Positions 8,498-16,689 of a stretch of 64,000 bases of DNA are shown here, in pieces (position 1 is the stretch's first letter; each line of letters opens with the position of its first letter). The notes under the pieces were generated by a model. The model had not been told where the DNA came from and did no database searches. It saw only the letters and a list, made by a program, of their open reading frames with translations. A program made the translations under genes and the position numbers. Source of the DNA: Anaerolineaceae bacterium (GTDB taxonomy: Bacteria > Chloroflexota > Anaerolineae > Aggregatilineales > Phototrophicaceae); NCBI GenBank assembly GCA_020634165.1, contig JACKCF010000002.1:682001-746000 (forward strand). Reading direction: 5' to 3'.

Positions 8498-10489
8498 CTA
8501 TCTCTCAACCGTAATCTCTGCCAACACCAGATGATCGTTCTCGCCAACAAGCAGACGATCATTCGGGGGATTGGCATCGTACAGCCCCAGGATGAGTGTG
8601 TAGCCATCACCTTCGGGTAAATCATCAGGAATCGCCAGGGCGTGGCGGTCGATGATCGTTTCCCCTGGCTGCCAGATGGTCGTGATCTGGTCGCCGCCGC
8701 CTGGTTCACTATCGCGTTGGGCAGCCAGCGTCCCATCGGGATTCAGCAACTGCACGAACACTTTATAGCGCGCCTCTAGCGGCGTATCGGTTGTCCATTC
8801 CAGTTGTAGTTGCAGGGCATCACCTGCCGTGACTGTTTCACTGCTCAGGGCATAGCGTTCCAGCGTGATGTGCTCCCCAAACTGCATACCGGACTCGGTG
8901 AACGTATCCAGCTCAATTGGGGCGACATAACGCACCAACCGCATATCATCCACCCACTGGTCGCTGATTTGATACGCCTGGGCATTCAGCGTACCCTCGA
9001 CTGAGCCGTCCGGGTCGCGCTCGCGGGTGCCATAATACACGACGAAAATGCGCGAGTGCTGCGCCAGAATGCGCTCAATATCGCCGACCGTATCGTCGCT
9101 GGTCGGCAGCGGGTAGATCGGTGCATCACCGTGATAATAGTAGCCAACGATTTCCGCGACTCCTGGCGCGCTGACGATGATGCCATCCCCTGGACGCAGC
9201 GCATCTTCAATCTGCTGGACCAATCCCCGGTAATCATCACGCCGATAATCCGGGTCGTTGTAAAGCGGATCAAGGCCGTTGAACATCGTCACCATGATGG
9301 CGAAAGCCGTAAACACGCCAGCAAAGCGCGGAATATAGCGCATGGGCGCTCGCTGTTCGCGTGGCCGAATGTGCCACAGCACAGCGATGCCGCGTCCCAT
9401 CCACAGCGCGATGGCAATCTGCGTCGGCGTCAAAAAGCGCAGATAGCGTGTATTCAGCTTGAGCACCAGGAAGAAGATCAGCGTCGCCACCACCCACACA
9501 ATCGGCAGCAGCAAACGCCAGGTATCGCGACCATCGCGCTTGCCGACGCCGCGCACCATCAGCAGGCCGAAGATCAGCAGCAGGTAGATAGCGATGCCCA
9601 TCCCACCCATGCTGACTTCAAACGTTGTGCCGAAGGTAATCACGCCATGGAACTGGCGCAGGAAGTGCTCCATCGTTTCCGGTTCGGCCAGTGAGGGGTT
9701 GCCATGTCCGGTGATCTGTCGCAGCGCAATCGGTGCCCAGGGAATAAACAGGGCCAGCGTCACCAGATTGGCGATGGTGTACGTTGCCAGGGCCACCAGC
9801 ATCGACCGCTGACTGTTTTTCTCGCGCCAGTTGCGCACAGCCATCAGTCCCAGCCACAGCACCGCCATGATTCCCTGGACCAGCATAATCAGCGGGAAGA
9901 AGTAGTGCGTATACATGCCGAGGCCGTTAATCAGGGCCAGCGCCAGCCCCCACTTAAACGCGCCTGTTTTCCACCAGGGTGCTGTCGTTTCAGGTGATGG
10001 CCTCGATAGTTGGTCAACCAGCCGCACGAAGATGTACATGCTCAAGGCCACGACTGCCGCCAGCATGCTGTACATGCGCGCTTCCTGAGCGTAATAGATG
10101 CTCAGTGTATTGAAAGTGACGAATCCTACCGCAGAAATGGCCGCAATTCGTCCAAATAGTCGCCGCCCCAGGGCATAGGTCACAGCGATGCTCATCAGGC
10201 TGAAGAACGCACTGAAGCTGCGCAGGGCAAATTCGCTGTTGCCCATTATGTCTTCCCAGATGCCGATCAGGATGAAATAACCTGGCACATGGATATTGGC
10301 TTGCATGGTTTCAATCAGGGTGGGGATGTCGCGCATGGCGCGGCCAACCGTCGTGCCTTCGTCGTACCACAGCGATTGTGCGCTGATGTTGGTAAAACGA
10401 ATCGTCGCCGCAACCAGAAGCAGGGCCACCAGAGCGGCCCAGGTCAAATAACGGGATGTGCGTGTCAGGGAGTGGGTTGTCATTTCCAT
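8498..10489 (-). CDS. GT39/ArnT-like membrane glycosyltransferase
   Basis: A 663-residue protein. The first 430 residues hold about ten to twelve membrane helices. The early loop LWYDEGTTVGRA contains the acidic pair typical of GT-C enzymes that use lipid-linked sugar donors. The remaining part is extracytoplasmic, including a beta-rich domain (about 535-663, with VFVQLLNPDGTLAAQRDSEP). Such enzymes move sugars from polyprenyl-phosphate donors onto proteins or lipids outside the membrane. It converges with the kinase gene 13 bases away. Donor and acceptor are unknown. Confidence 0.85.
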   Translation of the reverse strand: MEMTTHSLTRTSRYLTWAALVALLLVAATIRFTNISAQSLWYDEGTTVGRAMRDIPTLIETMQANIHVPGYFILIGIWEDIMGNSEFALRSFSAFFSLMSIAVTYALGRRLFGRIAAISAVGFVTFNTLSIYYAQEARMYSMLAAVVALSMYIFVRLVDQLSRPSPETTAPWWKTGAFKWGLALALINGLGMYTHYFFPLIMLVQGIMAVLWLGLMAVRNWREKNSQRSMLVALATYTIANLVTLALFIPWAPIALRQITGHGNPSLAEPETMEHFLRQFHGVITFGTTFEVSMGGMGIAIYLLLIFGLLMVRGVGKRDGRDTWRLLLPIVWVVATLIFFLVLKLNTRYLRFLTPTQIAIALWMGRGIAVLWHIRPREQRAPMRYIPRFAGVFTAFAIMVTMFNGLDPLYNDPDYRRDDYRGLVQQIEDALRPGDGIIVSAPGVAEIVGYYYHGDAPIYPLPTSDDTVGDIERILAQHSRIFVVYYGTRERDPDGSVEGTLNAQAYQISDQWVDDMRLVRYVAPIELDTFTESGMQFGEHITLERYALSSETVTAGDALQLQLEWTTDTPLEARYKVFVQLLNPDGTLAAQRDSEPGGGDQITTIWQPGETIIDRHALAIPDDLPEGDGYTLILGLYDANPPNDRLLVGENDHLVLAEITVER

Positions 10490-10530
10490 AGTGAGAAGGG
10501 GTTCACATCAGCCACCGAGTGTGTTTGGGA

Positions 10531-10573
10531 GGCATCCTTCCGCCTTCGGGGGAAGGACTGAGGATGGGGGTTC
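10531..10573 (+). repeat. Family A dispersed repeat, second-hairpin half copy
   Basis: GGCATCCTTCC, a short loop and GGGGGAAGGAC, then GAGGATGGGGG. Only the second hairpin of the two-hairpin family A element is present. It lies between the glycosyltransferase start and the small membrane protein gene. Confidence 0.75.
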
Positions 10574-10618
10574 AGCCAAACCATAGAGAAAATCCCGCCG
10601 TAAGGTTTCGGATGTTCG

Positions 10619-10846
10619 CTAAGTCGTTTCTTCCTTGTTCCCAGCGCGCAATTCAGCCAGTTCTTTTTCCAGTTCGGCGCGTTTTTCCGCTGCCGCCTGC
10701 CGACCAGCGCGCAAAGAGGCTGCATAGTGCTCGCGCATATTGCTGCGCAGTTCGTCTCCATTCACAGGCGAGAACAGCGTCATCAGGACGTAGCCTGCTG
10801 CTGCCCCAATCGCAAAACCGACCAGTAAACTCAGTAAACGACGCAT
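10619..10846 (-). CDS. Small YtxH-like membrane protein
   Basis: A 75-residue protein with one N-terminal membrane helix containing GFAIGAAAGYVLMTLFSP, then a charged coiled-coil tail (RAELEKELAELRAG). This layout is that of YtxH-domain proteins, whose role is not well defined but which often relate to envelope stress. It is upstream of the GT39 gene on the same strand, separated by a family A half copy. Length and layout support a real gene; the function is not inferred. Confidence 0.65.
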   Translation of the reverse strand: MRRLLSLLVGFAIGAAAGYVLMTLFSPVNGDELRSNMREHYAASLRAGRQAAAEKRAELEKELAELRAGNKEETT

Positions 10847-11003
10847 GTTTTGGCTCCCTGCCCAAATCTGTTTTCATCATACTGCGATTGGAGTGCCTTT
10901 GCCAGTGATGACAATAAAAACAAGCAGACCCCTGGTGTAGCACAGCACCTTCCGTGTTAAACTGCCAGCGATTCCATAGACATCCGATTGCGAGATACAA
11001 ATC

Positions 11004-11516
11004 ATGCCGATTGTCACGGCCTATGATGGCCAGCCCCTGGAGCATGTTATTACACTAGCCAAAGAATATGTGGCATGGATGGTCGCAGAAATCGTCCGGC
11101 AATATCCAGAGCTGCAACTGGCGGAATTCACATCTGAACATGAATACGATGATGTCCGCAAAAAGTTCCCTGGGGAGCATGTGCCGCCGCATGGTTGCCT
11201 GCTGCTGGCGACTGATGGCCAACAGGCAGCAGGTTGTATCGCTGTTGGCAGGCTGGAAGCAGGCATCTGTGAACTGCGCACATTGTTTGTACGGCCCGCC
11301 TATCGTGGCAAGGGCATTGGCCACCAGTTGGTGGATGCCGCCCTTTCAGAAGCCAGAAACATGAATTATCGTCGCGCACGGTTGGATACATTGGGCTTCA
11401 TGATCGGTGCTCAGACGCTTTATCGCGCTTATGGTTTTACGGATATTCCACCCTATCTACCGCTTTCAGAAGATTTGCGCCGTTATATCCACTTCATGGA
11501 ACTGACACTGCAATAA
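11004..11516 (+). CDS. GNAT-family N-acetyltransferase
   Basis: A 170-residue GNAT protein. LRTLFVRPAYRGKGIGHQL is the acetyl-CoA-binding motif (R-G-K-G-I-G), followed by an amphipathic helix and ARLDTLGFMIGAQTLYRAYGF, the usual C-terminal motif. The protein would acetylate an amine on a small molecule or a protein terminus. No clear ribosome site is visible, although AGATACAAATC precedes the ATG. It stands alone between a divergent gene and the dehydrogenase gene. Substrate unknown. Confidence 0.88.
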   Translation: MPIVTAYDGQPLEHVITLAKEYVAWMVAEIVRQYPELQLAEFTSEHEYDDVRKKFPGEHVPPHGCLLLATDGQQAAGCIAVGRLEAGICELRTLFVRPAYRGKGIGHQLVDAALSEARNMNYRRARLDTLGFMIGAQTLYRAYGFTDIPPYLPLSEDLRRYIHFMELTLQ

Positions 11517-11567
11517 GGAAGTAATGACATAAGTCCGTTGTTGGTCGCCGGAGCTATGGGTCAGGGC

Positions 11568-11573
11568 TATAAT
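11568..11573 (+). promoter_or_regulatory. -10 element candidate before the dehydrogenase gene
   Basis: A perfect TATAAT lies 105 bases upstream of the ATG at 11678. No good -35 box is seen at the normal distance (TTGGTC is 21 bases away), so this rests on the -10 match alone. Confidence 0.3.
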
Positions 11574-11677
11574 CCTATAGGATGATTGATAGCTTGTTAA
11601 TTTTATTGGCATAAAGCGCCACACATGGGGCTTTGCTTATCAAAACAACTTTCTTCAAATACACCTAGGAGTAAAAC

Positions 11678-12856
11678 ATGCCGGATAAAACACGCGCTAG
11701 GCTGGGGATCGTCGGCTATGGCAGCATGGGATCAAATCATGCTCACAGCATGGCACAATTAGAAAATGTCGATTTCGTTGCTGCCAGCGATGTCATGCCA
11801 GCGAACCTCGAACAGGCCAAACGCGATCATGGTGTGGCGATCTACAGCGATTTTAGAGAGATGCTCGCCAAAGAAAACCTCGACGGCATTCTGATCGCGA
11901 CACCCCACTATGACCACGTTCCAGTCTCGATTGCGGCCTTTGAGGCAGGCGTCAGTGTGCTGACGGAAAAACCGCTTGCGGCTGATATCGCCGATGCTCG
12001 TAAGATGATTGCTACTTATGAAGCCGCGAAAGCCAGCAATCCCGATCTGTTGTTTGCAGCCATGTTCCAGCAGCGGACCTACGGCCACTGGCGCAAAATC
12101 AAGGAAATGATTGATGAGGGCGCATTGGGCAAGCTCATCCGCGCCACCTATATCATCACCAATTGGTTCCGCACCCAGGCTTACTTTGATTCCGGTGGCT
12201 GGCGCGCAACCTGGAGCGGCGAAGGCGGCGGCGTCCTGCTCAATCAGTGCCCGCACAACATTGACATTTACCAGTGGCTGGTGGGTATGCCCAACCGCGT
12301 GACGGGTTTCACCAGCCTGGGCAAGTACCATAACATCGAGGTCGAGGACGAAGTCACAGCCTATATGGAATTTGACAACGGCATGATTGGCCACCTGATT
12401 ACATCAACAGGTGAGGCCCCCGGCAGCGACCGCCTGGAAATCGTGGGCGAGAATGGCAAGCTCATCTTTGAGAACGGCAAGCTGACTTTCTTCCGCACCA
12501 AGGAATCCGTGCTGGATTTGATCGACAACTCGCCGGAGCGCTTCCTGCATGTCGAGCATAGCATCGAAGATGTGCCTTATCCCGAACCGACAACCGGTAA
12601 TCACATTGCCATCATCGAAAACTTCGCGGATGTTATCCTCAATGGCGGCGATGTGACGGTTCCGGCTGTGGAAGGCGCCGGTTCACTTGAACTGGCTAAT
12701 GCCATTCTGCTGTCCTCCTTCGATCACTGTACCGTTGATCTGCCGCTGGATGGCGAAGCCTATCAGCGCAAATTGCAGGAACTCATCAATACATCCAGCT
12801 TCGTCAAGCCGGAAGTCAAATCCGCCGATGATGACATGAGCAAATCGTTCCAGTAG
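11678..12856 (+). CDS. Gfo/Idh/MocA-family oxidoreductase
   Basis: A 392-residue NAD(P)-dependent sugar/inositol-type dehydrogenase. The Rossmann motif GIVGYGSMGSNHAHS is near the start, the EKP cofactor motif is in VLTEKPLA, and GGGVLLNQCPHNIDIYQWL holds the catalytic Lys/His-region signature of the C-terminal alpha/beta domain. AGGAG lies seven bases before the ATG. The next gene encodes a sugar phosphate isomerase/epimerase-like TIM barrel; such pairs often work together on keto-sugars or inositol derivatives. The substrate is not determined. Confidence 0.93.
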   Translation: MPDKTRARLGIVGYGSMGSNHAHSMAQLENVDFVAASDVMPANLEQAKRDHGVAIYSDFREMLAKENLDGILIATPHYDHVPVSIAAFEAGVSVLTEKPLAADIADARKMIATYEAAKASNPDLLFAAMFQQRTYGHWRKIKEMIDEGALGKLIRATYIITNWFRTQAYFDSGGWRATWSGEGGGVLLNQCPHNIDIYQWLVGMPNRVTGFTSLGKYHNIEVEDEVTAYMEFDNGMIGHLITSTGEAPGSDRLEIVGENGKLIFENGKLTFFRTKESVLDLIDNSPERFLHVEHSIEDVPYPEPTTGNHIAIIENFADVILNGGDVTVPAVEGAGSLELANAILLSSFDHCTVDLPLDGEAYQRKLQELINTSSFVKPEVKSADDDMSKSFQ

Positions 12857-12860
12857 AAAT

Positions 12861-12995
12861 AGTTTTTAGTGGTTAGCCGTTAGTTTTTAGACGCCAACTC
12901 TCGTTCCTTCTCCTAAAGATGGAAGGATGTTTTAGTCAGAAACAGGGTGTATGGCGATCTACGATGTATATGAACCGGACTAATCACTAAAAACC
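12861..12995. repeat. Short element bounded by 16-bp imperfect inverted repeats
   Basis: AGTTTTTAGTGGTTAG (12861-12876) and CTAATCACTAAAAACC (12980-12995) match in inverted orientation at 14 of 16 positions. They enclose about 100 bases that include a decayed, reversed family A half copy (12902-12935). It fills the space between the dehydrogenase and the isomerase. This may be a remnant of a small mobile element. Confidence 0.4.
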
Positions 12996-13032
12996 AATAA
13001 CTATAAACTATAAACTAGCAAAAGGAAGAACC

Positions 13033-13893
13033 ATGACCGCAAGCTTTACCCTCAGCGCATTTGGCGATGAAATCGCCAGTGAATTGGATGAACAACTCAC
13101 AGTCCTGAATGAACTCAACGTCCCCAACATCGATTTTCGTGGCGCCTGGGGAACCAATATCAAGGACCTGACGGACGAACAGGTGCAGCGCGCCAAGTCA
13201 GAATTGGACGCGCACGGTATTCATGTGGCTTGCCTGGGCAGTCCGGTCGGCAAGTCGCCGATTGAGGACCCCATTGAACGCGAACTGGCCACTCTGGAAC
13301 GTCTGGCGGAGATCGGCAGCGCTTTCGATTGCACCCGCGTGCGCATCTTCTCTTTCTATCCGCCTAACCGTGAAGATAACAGCACCTTCGACCAGTATGT
13401 CGAGGAATCCATCGAGCGCCTGGGCAAACTGAGCGGCCTCGCTGCCCGTGAAGGTCTGACGCTGGTGCTGGAAAACGAGAAGGAAGTGACGGGCGACGTA
13501 TTGGCCCGCTGTGAAAAACTGCTCAAAGGCGTCAACAGCCCCAATCTGCGCTTCGCCTGGGATAGTGCCAACTTCGTGCAGTGTGGTGAGCAAAATGTCG
13601 TTGATCGCGGCTGGCCGATGGTCCGCGACTATGTGAGCTACGTCCACATCAAGGATGCCAAGCTGGCCGATGGCTCCGTTGTTGTCTCCGGCGCGGGTGA
13701 TGGTCAGATTCCTGAGCTGATGCAAAACCTCATCGCCGATGACTACCAGGGCATTCTGGCGCTGGAACCACACCTGCTGGTCGCGGGGCACAGCGGCGGC
13801 TTCACCGGTGCCGACCTGATGGGCAAGGCCGTTCAAGCCCTGCGCGACGTCATGGCACAAACCGGCGCGCAAGAAGTCGATTCCCACCACTAA
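13033..13893 (+). CDS. Sugar phosphate isomerase/epimerase (AP-endonuclease-2 fold)
   Basis: A 286-residue xylose-isomerase-like TIM barrel. Metal ligands can be followed in order: Glu in LVLENEKEVTG, Asp in FAWDSANFVQCG, His and Asp in YVHIKDAK, and Glu in ILALEPH. The enzyme would interconvert keto-sugars or related polyols using a divalent metal. AAAGGAAG lies seven bases before the ATG. It follows the Gfo/Idh/MocA dehydrogenase and is likely its pathway partner, although a 176-base gap with a repeat separates them. Confidence 0.9.
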   Translation: MTASFTLSAFGDEIASELDEQLTVLNELNVPNIDFRGAWGTNIKDLTDEQVQRAKSELDAHGIHVACLGSPVGKSPIEDPIERELATLERLAEIGSAFDCTRVRIFSFYPPNREDNSTFDQYVEESIERLGKLSGLAAREGLTLVLENEKEVTGDVLARCEKLLKGVNSPNLRFAWDSANFVQCGEQNVVDRGWPMVRDYVSYVHIKDAKLADGSVVVSGAGDGQIPELMQNLIADDYQGILALEPHLLVAGHSGGFTGADLMGKAVQALRDVMAQTGAQEVDSHH

Positions 13894-13901
13894 AAATCCT
13901 C

Positions 13902-13929
13902 GCCCCCTTCACTCATCAGTGGAGGGGGC
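13902..13929. terminator. Convergent terminator overlapping the pentapeptide gene end
   Basis: GCCCCCTTCACT and AGTGGAGGGGGC pair over 12 positions with one mismatch and a 4-base loop, followed by TTCTTTG. It lies 9 bases after the isomerase stop. It also includes the stop codon and last codons of the convergent pentapeptide-repeat gene. Confidence 0.7.
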
Positions 13930-14907
13930 TTCTTTGTCCTTTACCCAATCGGGTTGCCAGAAGTCTGGATGATGGGGATCAGTGTAACGTAGCATCTGGG
14001 ATGGACCTTGGTCAGACTCATAGTACTTGTCATACATCCTTTGGCTATCTCTAATCTCTATGACTTTTGCATCTGGCAGAACTGTACCCGTCGAAAACTC
14101 TGCTTCCTCCAAATACGCACCCACAAGACTGCAATTGGATAAGTTTGCACCTGATAGATTTGTTCTATACAAAGATGAACCTGCCAAATTGGTACCTCTT
14201 AGGTCAGCTTCTTCCAATGATGCCAAGTGTAAATTCGCATCCTTCAAATTCGCATTATTCAAGTAAGCTTTTTGCAATAGGGCACGATGTAGGGGTACAC
14301 CTTCGAGTTGTGCGAAACGTAAATCCGCGTTCCGAAGATTTGTGACATTCAAGTTCGCGCCTTGAAAATTGGCTCTGCGTAGTCTGGCCTGTTGAAAATT
14401 GGCTCCTTGTAAGCGGGCATTAGAAAAGTTTGCTTTACTGAGTTTAGATCCTTGAAGTCGTGCCGCACGCAAGAGTTTTCCATCAAAAATGCTGTTTTCG
14501 CTAGTTAGCCACCCATAGTCTTCATCATAGCCTCGCAGTCTATTAATTGCGTTGAGTGCCACGTCGTTAGCTCCATACTGAATATCAATAAGTAATTGCC
14601 TTGACAGTTCATTTTTTTCTCGGCGTTTCTGGAGTTCATTTAATACGAAGACTGTTACGAGCACGCCAAGCCCCACGGTTAAAGAAATGGTTAGGTAATT
14701 GAATAGATAGTTATTGGTATCACCCCAATCAGGCTGATGGTGAAACATGACGGCTCCGACGACAAAGCCAAACAGCGCGAATACCATCCCATAGGTGATG
14801 GGTTTCTCCTGAAACTGTTTTTTGAAGCTGCGCCACATATCATCATTGGCTCGTTGGGCAGCGTCTTTAGTTGGGTAGCCTTGGGGTTCGCGGATTTTCT
14901 GTGCCAT
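13909..14907 (-). CDS. Membrane-anchored pentapeptide-repeat protein
   Basis: A 332-residue protein. Two membrane helices lie at about 38-60 and 70-92, then a charged coiled segment, then about twenty A(D/N)LXX pentapeptides (residues about 145-270, for example ANFQGANLNVTNLRNADL and ANLKDANL), which fold as a right-handed square beta-helix. The helix would face the cytoplasm or act as a scaffold; its function is not known. The gene is AT-richer than its neighbours. Its stop codon lies inside the hairpin terminator shared with the isomerase. Confidence 0.88.
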   Translation of the reverse strand: MAQKIREPQGYPTKDAAQRANDDMWRSFKKQFQEKPITYGMVFALFGFVVGAVMFHHQPDWGDTNNYLFNYLTISLTVGLGVLVTVFVLNELQKRREKNELSRQLLIDIQYGANDVALNAINRLRGYDEDYGWLTSENSIFDGKLLRAARLQGSKLSKANFSNARLQGANFQQARLRRANFQGANLNVTNLRNADLRFAQLEGVPLHRALLQKAYLNNANLKDANLHLASLEEADLRGTNLAGSSLYRTNLSGANLSNCSLVGAYLEEAEFSTGTVLPDAKVIEIRDSQRMYDKYYESDQGPSQMLRYTDPHHPDFWQPDWVKDKEAPSTDE

Positions 14908-14954
14908 GTGTCCATCTCCTGCTGTGACTGTGTCATGCTACTAGCAAATCACAG

Positions 14955-14999
14955 TTTGCGATTCCACGCACCCCGCATCGGTGGGGGTATTGGCGCAAA
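14955..14999. other. Nested hairpin in the 436-base gap upstream of the pentapeptide gene
   Basis: TTTGCG...CGCAAA encloses ACCCC...GGGGT. It lies 48 bases upstream of the pentapeptide start, so it would sit in that transcript's leader. The rest of the gap 14908-15343 holds a family A half copy and a family B hairpin and no gene that I can support. Confidence 0.35.
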
Positions 15000-15136
15000 T
15001 AAGGCGTTTTTGTTGCCGTATACGGCAGTTAACGCGCAGGGAAATTCGATTTGGTTGTGCAGATTCCGAGCAATTTCGGGCGGAAAGGACTGTTTTTGGA
15101 CTTTTTCTGCCATATTTAGCTGCTTGGCAACAAAAA

Positions 15137-15180
15137 AACCTCACCCCTAAATCCCCTCTCCGTGATGAGAGGGGACTTTT
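15137..15180 (+). repeat. Family A dispersed repeat, first-hairpin half copy
   Basis: CCTCACCCCTAAATCCCCTC followed by a short loop and GAGAGGGGACTTTT. Only the first hairpin of the element is present. Confidence 0.75.
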
Positions 15181-15233
15181 GTTTGGTAGTTGTGGTCATT
15201 AGAAACAAGGTCATGTTCTCCCTGCTAAAAGTC

Positions 15234-15260
15234 GGACGCAGCGTGCTGCGTCCCTACGGG
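15234..15260. repeat. Family B palindromic repeat
   Basis: GGACGCAG-CGTG-CTGCGTCC followed by CTACGGG. The 8-bp stem plus the CTAC(C/G)GG end is shared in style with the hairpins near 27620 and 31140. Confidence 0.55.
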
Positions 15261-15343
15261 TGTGCATCGATTATCGTGCTGTTTGGGCAGGGTAGCACAA
15301 AACGGGAATGAAAAGCGTTCCATATGGTGCGATTTTGGCGCCG

Positions 15344-16285
15344 CTATAAAATCCCCGCACTCGTCAGAATTGTGAATAGAATGCTCAACGACACCACGCT
15401 GCCGATGGTCGAAGTCAGAATCACAGGTGTGGCGAAGTCGGCATCGCTGCCAAACTCATACGAAAGCACTGCCGAGTTGACCGCCGTTGGCATGCTCAGG
15501 ACCAGCATCAGCACGATGAAGGCCGTTCCGGTGACGCCTGTGATGCGCGTCACCAGGAAAACGACAATCGGTGACACGAACAGGCGCATGGTCGCCGCCA
15601 GCCCAATCGCCCGAATATAAGCCGGAGATAGCTGCTTCACCTGCAAGCGACTGAGCTGCACACCCAGCAGCATCAGCAGAATCGGAATTGAACCATTCGC
15701 CAGCACATCAATCGTGCGCGCGACAGGCAGCGGCAGTGACACATCGGCCACGTTGAGGAAGAACCCCAGCGCGGTCGCATACGGCAGCGGATTTTTGAGG
15801 ATGTTGAGCAAGCCTTCTGTCGGGCTGGATGAACCTGACGAGGCAATGAAGATGCCCAGTGAGTGCGTCATCATCGACGAAAATACCAGGATGATGGTGG
15901 CGTACTGTAGGCCATTGCTCCCCAGTGCGAACTCAATGAAGGGCAGGCCATAGTTCCCGGAATTGAACAGCAGAATAGTGAGTATAAAGGCACTGCGCGT
16001 GGGGCGGGTCAGCGCGGGTTGCAATCGCGACATAACCCAACCGAGCAGGGCCATCGTCCCCGCCACACTGAAAACGGTCAGCCCAATGGGCAAAATCTCG
16101 GAGAAATTGACATCACTCGTGGCCAGACTGCGCACCACCAGCGCAGGTAGAAAGACGTACAGCGATAATCGAGAAAAGACGCGCGGCTCTGGTCGAAACC
16201 TTCGCCCGAACCAGGCCCCGGCCAGGACGCATAACAATATAGGCGTGATCGTGTTGACGGCGGTATCGAGGACTTGTTGCAGCAT
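15344..16285 (-). CDS. AEC-family transporter (auxin efflux carrier-like)
   Basis: A 313-residue membrane protein with about ten helices in two five-helix halves. The conserved GNYGLPFIEFALG segment of AEC carriers lies at about 110-125, and the second half repeats the layout (for example MPTAVNSAVLSYEFG). The family moves small organic acids or auxin-like anions across the membrane. It stands alone, divergent from the ABC transporter genes. Substrate unknown. Confidence 0.88.
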   Translation of the reverse strand: MLQQVLDTAVNTITPILLCVLAGAWFGRRFRPEPRVFSRLSLYVFLPALVVRSLATSDVNFSEILPIGLTVFSVAGTMALLGWVMSRLQPALTRPTRSAFILTILLFNSGNYGLPFIEFALGSNGLQYATIILVFSSMMTHSLGIFIASSGSSSPTEGLLNILKNPLPYATALGFFLNVADVSLPLPVARTIDVLANGSIPILLMLLGVQLSRLQVKQLSPAYIRAIGLAATMRLFVSPIVVFLVTRITGVTGTAFIVLMLVLSMPTAVNSAVLSYEFGSDADFATPVILTSTIGSVVSLSILFTILTSAGIL

Positions 16286-16455
16286 CGTAGAAAACTCGGC
16301 GGGATGATAGTGCTTGCCTATTTCGCAGTCAAATCATGACAAGCTTAAAACAAGAGACCCTGACCTTACCCCATCGACCACCATGCGCATAGGTCCGCTT
16401 GGGCACCTTGCCAGGTAGGGCTTTACGATGAAGGACCGGATTTGATTGTGAAATA

Positions 16456-16521
16456 GTGAAAATTAGGCGACATGTGTGTAAAAAGGCCCGTATTTTTGTG
16501 CATTCTGCTGGTAATTTTCAC
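16456..16521. promoter_or_regulatory. Inverted repeat pair upstream of the ABC transporter
   Basis: GTGAAAATTA (16456-16465) and TAATTTTCAC (16512-16521) are perfect 10-bp inverted copies, 46 bases apart. A further TTGTGAAA lies just upstream at 16445. They sit directly before the candidate promoter and could be operator half-sites. Confidence 0.35.
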
Positions 16522-16529
16522 AATGCAAC

Positions 16530-16558
16530 TTGTAACATGATTCCCTACACGATAATAT
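16530..16558 (+). promoter_or_regulatory. Promoter candidate for the ABC importer
   Basis: TTGTAA (16530-16535), a 17-base spacer and TAATAT (16553-16558) each match consensus at four of six positions. The leader would be about 125 bases. The rest of the 404-base gap 16286-16689 holds only the inverted repeats described above. Confidence 0.4.
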
Positions 16559-16689
16559 CGACCCTGTGTTAAAAAGATCTTCACAACTTTCCTCTATGGT
16601 TAAAGATGGGGATCTCCAATAACCCCAAATAGACCGAAGAGTGAAGGTCATCACAGTACACTTTCAATTATTTTTCAAGGAGCTACGAT

